A stretch of DNA of 64,000 bases. Origin: Verrucomicrobiales bacterium. GTDB lineage: Bacteria; Verrucomicrobiota; Verrucomicrobiia; Limisphaerales; J093. Positions 10,401-17,152 of the stretch are shown here, piece by piece. Under the pieces are notes generated by a model, which was not told where the DNA came from, searched no databases, and was given only the letters and a program-made list of their open reading frames with translations. Position 1 is the stretch's first letter. Each line of letters starts with the position of its first letter. The stretch lies in NCBI GenBank assembly GCA_024233305.1, contig JACKPV010000032.1, positions 161,272-225,271 on the forward strand, given 5' to 3'. The translations under genes were made by a program, and so were the position numbers.

Positions 10401-10568
10401 CCCGCCGCTGCAGTCGCGTGACCCGTTCCGGGCGCGGGAGGGTCGCCCGGCCCCGGCCTGCGCAGCAAGGCGCCCGTCCGCCCGTCCGGCCTCTCCGCAA
10501 CCGGGGAAGCGCCTCCCTGTGAACGGCCACCGAGCAACCCTCCGATGACATGACATGAACTGTCCCAT
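4482..10568 (-). CDS. Giant secreted multidomain protein (FG-GAP, beta-helix, malectin-like, dockerin-like)
   Basis: This 2,028-residue protein is probably extracellular. After a long basic leader a hydrophobic segment (TLGVFALLLTAGLPLRAA, about 75-92) looks like the signal peptide core, so the true start may be further in than 10568. In order: VCBS/FG-GAP repeats with calcium-loop motifs such as GDINKDGILDLVG (about 115-470); a putative Ig-like module (about 485-560); two alternating units of an Fn3-like module and a SLREA-type right-handed beta-helix (about 565-1420), with GTSLREAVAYANALGG and QTSLREALTYANSLGG; thrombospondin-3-like repeats with DSDNDGFNDATE (about 1430-1480); a malectin-like domain (about 1490-1650); and a dockerin-like pair of calcium loops (DALVDAIDVY, DVNRDRTVDAIDVY; about 1840-1890) before a C-terminal domain. 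Role inferred: polysaccharide binding or adhesion. No catalytic residue set is recognisable. Confidence 0.88.
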   Translation of the reverse strand: MGQFMSCHRRVARWPFTGRRFPGCGEAGRADGRLAAQAGAGRPSRARNGSRDCSGGSAFRLPAFSARWRRFGQRTLGVFALLLTAGLPLRAAPRPVVLGPAQGITGFQAYPLGGGGFARTIAVGDINKDGILDLVGIDGSSVSIALGQGNRTFAAGPAVADVVDSNTLALDDINGDGKLDLLLTGYSVGELRIHTGNGDGTFEAPAIYPTLGHNCLDIQVADLDDDGNKDVVINSIWDGGIRIFYLNAGGVVTSTRDFAGPNLGIIGHFGIGDFDGNQTRDIFLSHFAGSTLGWLTDLQAQSPTLQPVSTSAISSLWNLDVARQPGMTKASVLLMDADSHHAVLVPDVTGGSPTLGMNSHHAAAGVLADLNGDGTLDVIVSAQDSANSDRANNGRIEFRSFDGTTLGTPQVFSDARPQAGCIVAADIDGDDRTDLILANAYYGGATYIKFNETPQSPTFLSATSETFEVGFPGSFQLLARGDPPMVYSVSAGTLPTGVSLNASGWLSGTPQVGTEGAYVVTITADNGLPPAATQQFTLTVIPSRAPLVNFPFLSSVTSYSATMGAQAANDWGFPLTRRGIVYALTAVNPDPKIGGSSVTVVEDAAAHLGGFAETVLGLSPAAGYSFAGFAENSRGISHTSPVHFQTLAAPGSGSLVVTTVMDEDDGDSDPNLGAGTSLREAVAYANALGGMRTVTFSPNLFLGGPATITLTLGELVFDSPAGVLTLDGPGAGMLTVDANHAARILRHNNGSMTVEGMTFYRGSSKAQGGAINSGGTLVLRDCVFRENTAVFHGGAVYHSGWCDIYDCSFLSNSVNANGGNSGYGGAVGSENRLLVFNSTFHDNHAHNTVSDGAAGGAIAHAFGGGVVRLVCCTITGNSADNDSGGVLSNGGVDLWNTIVSGNTASTNPDIDPAIANASNSLLGVDPATIFVTGLPADNGGSTPTIALKPGGPAIGGGDNSLAVDASFNPLPTDQRGVARIVHGTVDIGAYEYVVLPTVAGPSVNGISSTGATLGGDVTDDGYGQIARRGVVYARTVDNAAPAIGGAGVTVVEVAGTTGIFSAAASGLQPLTGYSLTAFAENEAGIGYSSVGTFQTTETPGLIVTLASDTVNAGDGQTSLREALTYANSLGGSQTISFAPGLAGQTVVLDRAWSSVNDYEAGSALYALGVDVTIQGPTGSSGVTLRVSPSVELRHFLVDSTALLTLRNLTLTGGRARIAGYGFGGSVWSFGSLVVRGCTFSGNNALSEGGALQCWGDSPLVLIENSTFSGNSSDGIGGAMVLGSAAITLRHVTITGNSAPGGYAVVLWKNAALLTNTLVAGNPNDGIGSANGGSAGPASANNLIGPGGSAGLVDGANGNFTGVPADKLLLGALADNGGPTPTIAPLAGSPVINAGSVVSGLTSDQRGLVRTVGTAPDIGAVEDSTGDDDPDGEGLTNAQELVLRSNPLAIDSDNDGFNDATEVLSGSDPTLDSSVPPTTHVERVLGYGPARGLDLAGNFIYAFNVGTPGAAGQAGDAVFTADNAPGITVTAPREVADWTPREFGNTTADDALETVFRSIRWAEADHSDPERRVLQVDLTGLTSGRPYKLQLLFAESGDHDRRFDVFVQGQLIADDFRPSTGQGIPAWPGRATAIVHEFVAGASTLAILLDGEAVADGGADRNPILNGVTLERIPHPEVETQWVFYNHSEWDGNNAGPDANDDSAIAPDKSVLLPGGIGSYANYTSYSRGLNGIMVDIADLAGTPTAADFTLKTGNNHRPAGWAFAPDPVSVTVRVGAGANNSDRVTLLWNDNNLDATADANEAVAKAWLEVTVLATANTGLAAPYTFYFGNAVGEVGNSATDALVDAIDVYQPYYNQTPGGQAPVTSPYDVNRDRTVDAIDVYLPYYHQTGGPTALVLLNLSGAGRLGAGGGSGPATLQVGRPLSQAGMRQLLSEGRIDGLDPETGLPTGGRSPVVKLHSTDEGHLLAELEAGPGQWRLEWTGDLAGDEWQVVESDWELEATGRGWWLDREGETTARFFRVVEGRSQAQ

Positions 10569-10741
10569 TACCCTTGTTTAACCGGTTTCACACCGGCTCT
10601 TACATGGATCCGACCGAAAACGTTTAGGAAGGTATTTCGACCCGGATCCCCCCGGACCTTCGCACCCGTTCCGCTTGGCCGGCACGTTCCACCTGGAGGC
10701 CACTCGCTTCGCCTGCACGGGCTCAGCACGGCGGCGGGCCA
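10569..10741. other. Upstream region of the giant protein gene
   Basis: This is non-coding sequence between the start of the giant gene and a family A repeat. The short open frames here are shadows with no family resemblance. No convincing sigma-70 promoter is visible. AAGGG lies just upstream of the first ATG, which is too close for a good ribosome binding site, and GGGA precedes the second ATG (10556), which may be the better start. Confidence 0.4.
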
Positions 10742-10857
10742 TAGCAGTGCGGTGGTCGTGACACCGTTTTTCGGGTTTCGGCGCGCTTCGGCTATTCAGA
10801 AGTCCCGCCGTCCGCGGAACCGCCGTCGCCGCTCCGCTCTGCCGGCGCACTTCGTAT
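10742..10857. repeat. Palindromic intergenic repeat, family A, copy 2
   Basis: This aligns with 4304-4417. It shares AGTGCGGTGG, GACACCG, TTTCGGCGCGCTTCGG and GCCGGCGCACT in the same order. The terminal repeats AGTGCG and CGCACT are still complementary, but the outermost bases have diverged. It lies just past the 3' end of the kinase gene and upstream of the giant gene. Confidence 0.75.
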
Positions 10858-10874
10858 GGGGCCGGCCCCCATCG

Positions 10875-13800
10875 TCAGGGCAGCGGCGGGGGGACGGGGG
10901 ATTGCAGCCGCTCGACGAGGAACCACTTCAGCCAGTGGTCGTGAAAGGTCGCGTCGCCGCCGCCTTCAGCCAGTTGCCGGAGGGCATCAAGACGGTCCGA
11001 AGCGACCGGGGCAGTGCGGCCGCCTCCCTCGTCGCGTCGACCCGCCAGCGCTTCCGCCAGGTCCGGCAGCCAGGCGGGCGTCGCGCCGCCATGGGAGACT
11101 TCATGCCGCCAAACGTTCCAATCCATCCCGCCGGCGAGAACCCCCCGGCTGTCCGGCAGCCAGAGCAGGCAGTTGACGGCGGCCCCGTGGTCGAACGGTT
11201 CGGTCAGGGGAAAGCCCGTGCGGGAATCCCAAATGCGGGCCGTGCCATCCGCCGAGGCGGTGGCCACCCAGCGGTCGTCGGGGCTGAAGGCGGCGACGGT
11301 TACACGATCCGCATGCCGCATGGGGGGCGTCAGCGGTTCCGACGTCTCGGCATCGAAGACTTGGGCCGCCTCGAGGGTGTGAATCAGCACGCGCCTGCCG
11401 TCGGCGCTGAACGAGGCTCCCAGCAAACCCTGCCCCGCCGCGACGGGGGGCGCGACGGGAGCGCCGGAGGGCACTTCCCAAACTTGAACCGTGCGATCAC
11501 CGGAGGAGGTGACGAGACGCCGGCTGTCCGGGCTGAAGCGGGCTTCCGAAAGGCCGGCCTGATGTCGCAGCGAGGGGCCGACCGGCTCCCCGGTGGCGGC
11601 ATCCCATAACCGGGCCGCCGGGTCCAGGCCGGCGCTCGCCAACCACCGGCCGTCCGGGCTGAAACTCACCCACCCCACGGAATCCACATGCCGCAGAGGG
11701 GGGAACCGGGCCTCTCCGGTCCCCGTGTCGAACACGCGCACCGTCCCATCCTCACCGGCGCTGGCCACCACACGGTCATCCGGGGAGAAGACCGCACGGA
11801 ACGCCCGCCGCTCATGGTCCCGATTGATCCAGAGCGTGCGGCCCGTCCCGGCCTCGATCATACGCACCGACCCATCCGTGCAGGAGGCGCAGAGCAGGCG
11901 GCCGTCCGAGGAAAACTGCACGTCGTTGAAATGGTCCCTTTCCGTGGTGGCCCAGGTGACGCGGTTTTCGCCGGTTGGGGCGGCGCAGCTCAGCAGCTGC
12001 TGATAGCAGCCGGCGACGAGCTGTTCGCCATCCGGACTCAACGCCAGCCGCTGCACCTCGGAACCCGCGGCGATCAGGGGCTGGCCGGCGGTCCGCATGC
12101 GCACATCCCAGAGGCTGACGACGCCGTCCTGTGACGCGGTCAGCAGGCGATCCCCCGCCGGGTTGAGGTCGTGACCGAGAATGACGCCGCGTTGCTGGAC
12201 CGGTTCCTGAAGGGGATGCGAGTCCCGGAGGTCGAACAACACGCCGGACCCGTCATGCGCCGCCCGGAAGCCCACGGTGAAGGCGCCATCCGCGGAGAGG
12301 TTGGCCAGGACGGGCGCCCGGGCAAAAACCGGGCTCAGATCAGTGAGGGTATCGGCGTCCTTGATGACGGCGCCGCCGCCCCACCCCGCGATGAACAGGC
12401 GCCGGGCATCCGGCGAAATCCGCATCACATGCCAGGCGGCGCCGAGCGGCTGGCGCGCAAGTTCCCGCCCCGTGTCCAGACTGAAGCTGAACACTTGGAA
12501 GCGGTTGGCCGGCTCGGTTGCGCAGATGAAGACGCGGCGGTTGGCCCAATCGCAGAGGAAACAACCCAGTTGCGGCCTCGGTTCCCAAAAGGGTTTCAGC
12601 GAGTCTTTTTCCGGCTCCCACAGCCAGAAGGTCCGTTCCCCTTCCGAAAACAACGTCTCACCTTGCGGCCCGACACTTGGGGGAAACTCTATCCTCGCCC
12701 CACTCGGAAGGGAGGCGTGCGCCAGGAGCTTTCCACCGGCGGTATCCCAGAGTTGGAGTTCCCGATCCGGCGAGACCATCGACAGAAGTCTGCCATCCTC
12801 GCTCAGACTCGGCCGCGCCTCGTAAGGCAGGCTGACCCCGAGTTCGCGCTCGATGCGCCAGGATCCGTAGTTCCAGGTCAGCACGCGTCCTGCCTTGGTG
12901 CGGACGAGCAGCCAGGGGTGGCCTTCGAGCAGCTCGAACGTCTCCCCCACGAGGTCCAGTCCAGCCCTGTTTTGCAGATCCCCGTTGCTCAAGTCCCAGC
13001 TGCGAAGCACGCCATCGTCGGTGAGGGTGAGCGCGTTCCGACCCTCGTGATCAAAGCGAACCCGCGCCACGGGGCGGTCGTGCTTCAGCGGCGGCAACAG
13101 GGGCAGCGGGAAGGCTCGGGATTCAAGCAGCGAGGACAGGCGGGAACCAGCGGTGAGGTCGTCCGGCGTCTCGCGCAGGAAACGCGCGAAAGTGGTCAGG
13201 GCATCGGGCGTGTGCCCCGCCGCGAGCGCCTCCTCGGCATTCTGCCATTCGAGCCGGCGGACCTGCTCCGTGAGCTGGTGGTTGGCCGCTTCCGTGGCGC
13301 GTTGCGCCCCTTGAATCCGATGGTTGTGCCAGAACAGACCGACGATCAGTGCGCCAAGCGCAAGGGCGACGGTCGCCGCCAGCGCGGCATGAACCGGTTT
13401 GCGCCGCGCCCATTTGCCCACGCGTTCCCAGGTCGTTGCCGCCTGCGCCTCGATGGGCTCGCCCCGCAGCCAGCGCTCCAGATCATCCGCCACGGCGGCA
13501 GCGGACGCGTACCGACGGGACGGCTCTTTTTCGATGCATTTGAGACAGATCGTGGCCAGTTCGGGCGCCACGGTATCCACGGCGGGCGCTGCTTCCTCGA
13601 CCACCATGCGCGCCGTGTCAAGCGGCGTCCGGCCCGAGAAGGGCGGTTGGCCGCTCAGCAGTTCATAGAGCACTGCGCCCAACCCGTAGACGTCCGTGGC
13701 CGTGGTCACCTCACCGTGCCGGGCTCCGGCCTGCTCGGGCGCCATGTAGCCGGGGCTGCCCAACATGGCGGCCGAGTGCGTGAGATCGCTCTCGCGGTCC

Positions 13801-14429
13801 ACCAGCTTGGCCAGACCGAAGTCCGTCACCACAGGCTCGCCCTCTCCATCCATGAGGATGTTGGACGGCTTGAGGTCCCGATGCAACACGCCGCGCTCGT
13901 GGGCGTAGGCGACGGCGCGCGCCACCTTGACCATCATTGCGGCGATGGCGCGGGCCCGCTCGATCGGCGGCAGATCCAGCAACCGGGCCCACATCGCGAT
14001 GTTGCGCCCGCCGGGCACGAGCCGCATCGAGAGGAAATGCTGGTGGTCGCGTTCGCCGAAATCATAGACGGAGACGATGTGGGGGTGGTCCAGGCGGGCC
14101 GCGACCTCCGCCTCGTTGCGAAATCGCCGGACGGATTCCACCGTGGCCAGTTCGCCGGCCAGCATCGTCTTCACCGCCACTTCCCGCTGAAGGCTCTTTT
14201 GCCAGGCCCGGTAAACCACCCCCATACCGCCCCGGGCAATCTCCTCGATCAGCTCGTAGTCGCCGAAAGAACGCCCACACTGGCCCGCTTCGTCAACGGA
14301 TGCGCCGGGGGCGGAGCCACGGCCGAGGCTCGCCAGTCCGAGCAGACATCGCGGGCACTGCCCAAACGGCGCACCCGCGGGGATGGTCGCGCCGCACCGG
14401 GCGCAATCGGCGCCTTCAACCCGGTCCAT
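10875..14429 (-). CDS. Serine/threonine protein kinase with WD40 repeats
   Basis: This 1,184-residue membrane protein has a zinc ribbon at residues 9-28 (CARC, then CPRC). The kinase domain spans about 57-325, with glycine loop GGMGVVY, lysine in AVKTM, catalytic HRDLKPSN, DFGLAK and APE. A transmembrane helix follows at about 345-370 (AALAATVALALGALIVGLFW), then a coiled stretch and a long WD40 beta-propeller region (about 450-1120) with repeats such as FSPDGRWLASAG and LWDAATGEP. All core kinase residues are present, so it should be active, sensing through the propeller side. The sigma factor gene ends 68 bases upstream on the same strand, a pairing common in Planctomycetes and Verrucomicrobia, which suggests one signalling unit. 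Targets are unknown. Confidence 0.93.
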   Translation of the reverse strand: MDRVEGADCARCGATIPAGAPFGQCPRCLLGLASLGRGSAPGASVDEAGQCGRSFGDYELIEEIARGGMGVVYRAWQKSLQREVAVKTMLAGELATVESVRRFRNEAEVAARLDHPHIVSVYDFGERDHQHFLSMRLVPGGRNIAMWARLLDLPPIERARAIAAMMVKVARAVAYAHERGVLHRDLKPSNILMDGEGEPVVTDFGLAKLVDRESDLTHSAAMLGSPGYMAPEQAGARHGEVTTATDVYGLGAVLYELLSGQPPFSGRTPLDTARMVVEEAAPAVDTVAPELATICLKCIEKEPSRRYASAAAVADDLERWLRGEPIEAQAATTWERVGKWARRKPVHAALAATVALALGALIVGLFWHNHRIQGAQRATEAANHQLTEQVRRLEWQNAEEALAAGHTPDALTTFARFLRETPDDLTAGSRLSSLLESRAFPLPLLPPLKHDRPVARVRFDHEGRNALTLTDDGVLRSWDLSNGDLQNRAGLDLVGETFELLEGHPWLLVRTKAGRVLTWNYGSWRIERELGVSLPYEARPSLSEDGRLLSMVSPDRELQLWDTAGGKLLAHASLPSGARIEFPPSVGPQGETLFSEGERTFWLWEPEKDSLKPFWEPRPQLGCFLCDWANRRVFICATEPANRFQVFSFSLDTGRELARQPLGAAWHVMRISPDARRLFIAGWGGGAVIKDADTLTDLSPVFARAPVLANLSADGAFTVGFRAAHDGSGVLFDLRDSHPLQEPVQQRGVILGHDLNPAGDRLLTASQDGVVSLWDVRMRTAGQPLIAAGSEVQRLALSPDGEQLVAGCYQQLLSCAAPTGENRVTWATTERDHFNDVQFSSDGRLLCASCTDGSVRMIEAGTGRTLWINRDHERRAFRAVFSPDDRVVASAGEDGTVRVFDTGTGEARFPPLRHVDSVGWVSFSPDGRWLASAGLDPAARLWDAATGEPVGPSLRHQAGLSEARFSPDSRRLVTSSGDRTVQVWEVPSGAPVAPPVAAGQGLLGASFSADGRRVLIHTLEAAQVFDAETSEPLTPPMRHADRVTVAAFSPDDRWVATASADGTARIWDSRTGFPLTEPFDHGAAVNCLLWLPDSRGVLAGGMDWNVWRHEVSHGGATPAWLPDLAEALAGRRDEGGGRTAPVASDRLDALRQLAEGGGDATFHDHWLKWFLVERLQSPVPPPLP

Positions 14430-14496
14430 GGGCTCGGCAAGGTTCGGTTCGGCATCGCATCACGTCATCCCTTACTCACCCAAACCGGCGCAGACC

Positions 14497-15258
14497 TTAC
14501 GGCGCCGCCACCACTTTAAGCAGATGGGCCAGTTCGGATTCGACCTCTTCCGGCGTCGCCACCGTCTGCGCGATCTCCTCCCGCAGCAACTCGCCGTAGC
14601 GCTGGCGCATCCGGTGAACGGCCACTCCCACCGCGTTGGCGCTCATGCCGAGGTCCGCCCCCAGGGCGGCGTGACCGGGCTGGCCGGTTGTGCCCGCAAC
14701 GTAGGGCCGCAGTCGCTCGTAAAGCGCCGCCCGCCCCGCTCTCGCGTAGTCCACGCCCAGCCGCGTGAACACCCGTTCGAGCAGAGCGAACGCCCAGCTC
14801 CGCTCGAACTGCGCTTCGGGGGTCCTCAGGTCCGCGAGTTCGGCGGCAAATTTCTCCTCCGCAGCCAGGGCATCGACCGCAATCAAGGTCGCTCCGCCGC
14901 CGCGCTTGCGGGCATGATCGCGTCGACGCTGCTTGGCGAGGAAGTTCTGCAGGGAGGCCAGCAGGTAGGAGCGAAAGCGGCCTTTCTCCCGGCGCGCGCG
15001 GGCGATCAGATCCACATCAATGGCGTGCAGGAAGAACGACTGAGTGAGATCCTGTGCTTCCTCGGGGCGGCAACCGCGACGTCGCAAGTAGGCGTGCAAG
15101 GGATACCAATAGGCCTGGCAGAGCGCTTCGAGCGCCGCCCGTGCCTCCGGTTCATCCCCGTGCCCTCCGCCTGCCCGCAGCACGACACTCCATTGGGTCG
15201 TGCGAAACCGGGCGGCGTCTGCGGCGCGGATCGCAGCCTGGTCGTCCTGGTTCGACAT
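14497..15258 (-). CDS. ECF-like RNA polymerase sigma factor
   Basis: This 253-residue protein has region 2 at about 40-110 (QAYWYPLHAYLRRRG, then AQDLTQSFFLHAI) and a region 4-like helix-turn-helix at about 190-230 (AALGADLGMSANAVGVAVHR). It belongs to the large planctomycete/verrucomicrobial ECF type whose genes sit next to Ser/Thr kinases. The start at 15258 gives MSNQDDQAA and a normal length. The frame stays open upstream through ATGs at 15291 and 15348; the last lies inside the terminal repeat of a RAYT element remnant, so the gene could have gained an element-borne start. The kinase gene follows 68 bases downstream. Confidence 0.85.
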   Translation of the reverse strand: MSNQDDQAAIRAADAARFRTTQWSVVLRAGGGHGDEPEARAALEALCQAYWYPLHAYLRRRGCRPEEAQDLTQSFFLHAIDVDLIARARREKGRFRSYLLASLQNFLAKQRRRDHARKRGGGATLIAVDALAAEEKFAAELADLRTPEAQFERSWAFALLERVFTRLGVDYARAGRAALYERLRPYVAGTTGQPGHAALGADLGMSANAVGVAVHRMRQRYGELLREEIAQTVATPEEVESELAHLLKVVAAP

Positions 15259-15317
15259 GCCTGATGGGCAATCATTTGATGGCGCTCCCATTTCCTCTGT
15301 CAAATCCCAAAGCAGCC

Positions 15318-15437
15318 CCGTAAAGGGGTCGGTTCTTGATATTGACACATGAGGCCGGATCCGGCAGTCATCGGGGCATGGCCAGAAAGCTGAGAGTGGA
15401 GTATCCGGGGGCGGTCTATCACGTCCTCAATCGGGGC
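15318..15437 (+). mobile_element. Truncated left end of a RAYT-type element
   Basis: This stretch is nearly identical to 17919-18038, the left end of the complete element. It includes the terminal repeat, the palindrome-bearing GGCCGGATCCGGCAGTC and the first 20 codons of the transposase (MARKLRVEYPGAVYHVLNRG). Identity ends abruptly at about 15437, where unrelated sequence begins. The outward strand of its terminal repeat has an ATG at 15348 that is in frame with the sigma factor gene. Confidence 0.85.
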
Positions 15438-15458
15438 GAGCAACCGGCAGGCCACGTG

Positions 15459-15605
15459 CCGGGCATCGGCCTTGCGGTGGCGAGGGAATGCGTGGAATTG
15501 CACGGCGGCGAGATCAGCGCGGCGAACCTGCCGGAAGGCGGTTCCTGCCTCCGCGTTCGGTTGAAGACCTCCGCTCCCGCGTCGGAAGTTCTCGAAGCGG
15601 AGTGA
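15459..15605 (+). pseudogene. C-terminal fragment of a sensor histidine kinase
   Basis: The translated tail reads GIGLAVARECVELHGGEI then PEGGSCLRVRLK. This is the G2 box and last strand of a HATPase_c domain from a sensor histidine kinase. It is in frame with the truncated transposase N-terminus, which makes a chimeric open frame from 15336. The phosphorylation site and the N and G1 boxes are missing, so it cannot work as a kinase. It is best read as debris left where the RAYT element was cut. Confidence 0.65.
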
Positions 15606-15627
15606 ATTCCGCGCGCCCGAACCGGTC

Positions 15628-16310
15628 GGAAAGCCAATCATGCCATCCTCCCGTCACTGCTCAGTCAGCTTCCGCAGAGTGGCTACATCCAACTTGTCCT
15701 TCTCGCGCCAGGAATCCTGTTTGAGCAGAATCAGATCTCTGGCCCCCAGGTAGGGGATGCGCACGCCGCTGGTTTCCAGATGCTGAAGTCGCGGACGAAA
15801 CTCGTCGAGGGAATGTCCCCGCATACGGACGAAGACGTCCAATTCGAAGTCCTCGATCACCCGGATCGATCCCTCCTGCGGGGCAAAATCTTCCAGCGCC
15901 AACTCCCGAGCCCAGCCCTCGCCCCATCCGGCCAGGCACTCCAGGAGCCGCCGAATGTTCTCCGGGGCCTCATGCACGAGAATGTCAAGGTCATCCGTGG
16001 CGCGGATGAACCCGTTCAGGGAAACCGCAACCCCGCCGACCACGGCGTAGTCAACTCCGCTTCGGACGAGGTCGGCCAACAACCTTTCGAACGGGGAAGT
16101 AGTGTCCTTCACAGACGGCGTCTCGGGCATGGCGGCGAATGAATGCGCTCAGATGCTCCAACCGACGCAGCGGGTTGTCCCCCGCTCGACGGCGGCCCAC
16201 CACCTTGAGGAGCGGAGGCGGCATGACAGAGCTGACGTTCACGCTCCGAGGCTAACCCTTGCTCGGCAAGCGGTCAATGCGGCCCACCCATGCGGCTATG
16301 CGGGGGGTGT
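15628..16310. repeat. Nucleotidyltransferase locus, duplicated unit copy 1
   Basis: This unit recurs at 17153-17830. The right-hand 180 bases (about 16123-16303) are almost identical in both copies. The left-hand 490 bases, which carry the coding region, are intact here and strongly diverged with many small indels in the other copy. The copies flank the ISKra4 relic. Confidence 0.8.
15654..16130 (-). CDS. Nucleotidyltransferase-fold protein (MNT/AbiEii-like)
   Basis: This 158-residue protein has GGVAVSLNG followed by TDDLDIL, which fits the nucleotidyltransferase signature (G-G, then DxD). A later acidic residue in ELDVFVR could complete the metal site. The C-terminus (GARDLILLKQDSWREKDKLD) resembles the substrate-proximal helix of stand-alone DUF6036/AbiEii-type transferases. 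Such proteins are often toxins or partners in toxin-antitoxin modules, but no clear partner is visible; a GTG-started 63-codon ORF (16051-16242) overlaps its start. It lies in a patch of mobile DNA and has a decayed second copy at 17170-17640. Confidence 0.75.
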   Translation of the reverse strand: MPETPSVKDTTSPFERLLADLVRSGVDYAVVGGVAVSLNGFIRATDDLDILVHEAPENIRRLLECLAGWGEGWARELALEDFAPQEGSIRVIEDFELDVFVRMRGHSLDEFRPRLQHLETSGVRIPYLGARDLILLKQDSWREKDKLDVATLRKLTEQ

Positions 16311-16366
16311 GATTGGAAGTGGGTGAGGGTTGGAGGCAGATTTTCTTCGAAAAAGGTGTACAAATT

Positions 16367-16384
16367 TAGCCACTTCGCTAAACA
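16367..16384. other. Short inverted repeat upstream of ISKra4 transposase
   Basis: TTTAGC and GCTAAA flank a 6-base loop (CACTTC) in a locally AT-rich stretch 9 bases before the transposase ATG. It could be an operator, part of an IS end, or a translation-controlling hairpin. No second IS end is present for comparison. Confidence 0.35.
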
Positions 16385-16392
16385 CCGTTGGG

Positions 16393-17152
16393 ATGAGACC
16401 GAAGAAACTCAGGCAAGAGGACCTCACCGAAGCGGATCTGGGGCTGTTGTGCAAACTCCACGCACAACCCGAACTGCGCGCTCGCATCGAGCACATCCTC
16501 ACCATCGCCGACGCCCATGAAGGTCCGCTCCAGACCGCCGATCAGGTCGAGGAAGACCTCCTGCAGGCCATCCGCCAACTGGGCCATGAGACCCTCACCC
16601 ACTGGGCCCGGCAGGCCGAGGCCCGCGTCGGCGAGGAACGCCGAGCCGAGGATCCCACGGTGCGGAGTCGCCAAAAACCGCTGAAGTGGTGGTGTGTGTT
16701 CGGGCAGATCACGGTCTCGGACCGGGTCTGGCGCAACGCCGCCCAGAGCTATGTGCGGCCCCTGCCCGAGCGGTTGGGAGTGGCTCCCCGCGGTCGCTCC
16801 CGGCGGCTGCAACGGGTCCTGAGTGACTTTGGCAGCGAGCAGTCCTTCGGGCGCGCGGCCCGGAGTGTGCGGGAACACTACGGGGCCGGATCCGGCAGTC
16901 CCAGCGCGGTGGCCAGACCACGCTGGAGCAGGCCCAGCGGGCGCGGGAAACGCTGGAGGCCCAATACGGGGAGCCGTTCCGGCCTTGCCGGCGGTGGGGG
17001 CGGCGCATTTGATCGCCGAGGCCGACGGCACCATGATCTGCACGGTGGAAGCGCGGCGGCGCCAGGATCCACGCCGCCGCAGTGGCAGGAGATGCGTCTG
17101 GTGGCGGTGCGCGACGGAAGGCCTCGCAAGCGGAGTGATTTGGCGGCCACTT
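16393..17152 (+). pseudogene. ISKra4-family transposase, frameshifted and truncated
   Basis: The first 165 residues from the ATG at 16393 are ISKra4-like: EEDLLQAIRQLGHETLTHWA, then WWCVFGQITVSDRVWR, then RSRRLQRVLSDFGSEQSFG. After REHYG the frame is lost at about 16910. The expected continuation appears in another frame (TLEQAQRARETLEAQYG, then AHLIAEADGTMICTVEARR), shifts again, and stops at about 17152, where the duplicated nucleotidyltransferase unit begins. More than half of the usual catalytic domain is missing, so it is inactive. The length of a normal member is well over 400 residues. Confidence 0.85.

Noticed and set aside
7989..10421. 810-codon plus-strand frame inside the giant gene
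   Set aside because: It lies antisense to the FG-GAP and beta-helix region and has arginine/histidine/glutamine-rich composition without any family match.
10578..10850. 90-codon minus-strand frame upstream of the giant gene
   Set aside because: It covers a family A palindromic repeat and has no coding signature.
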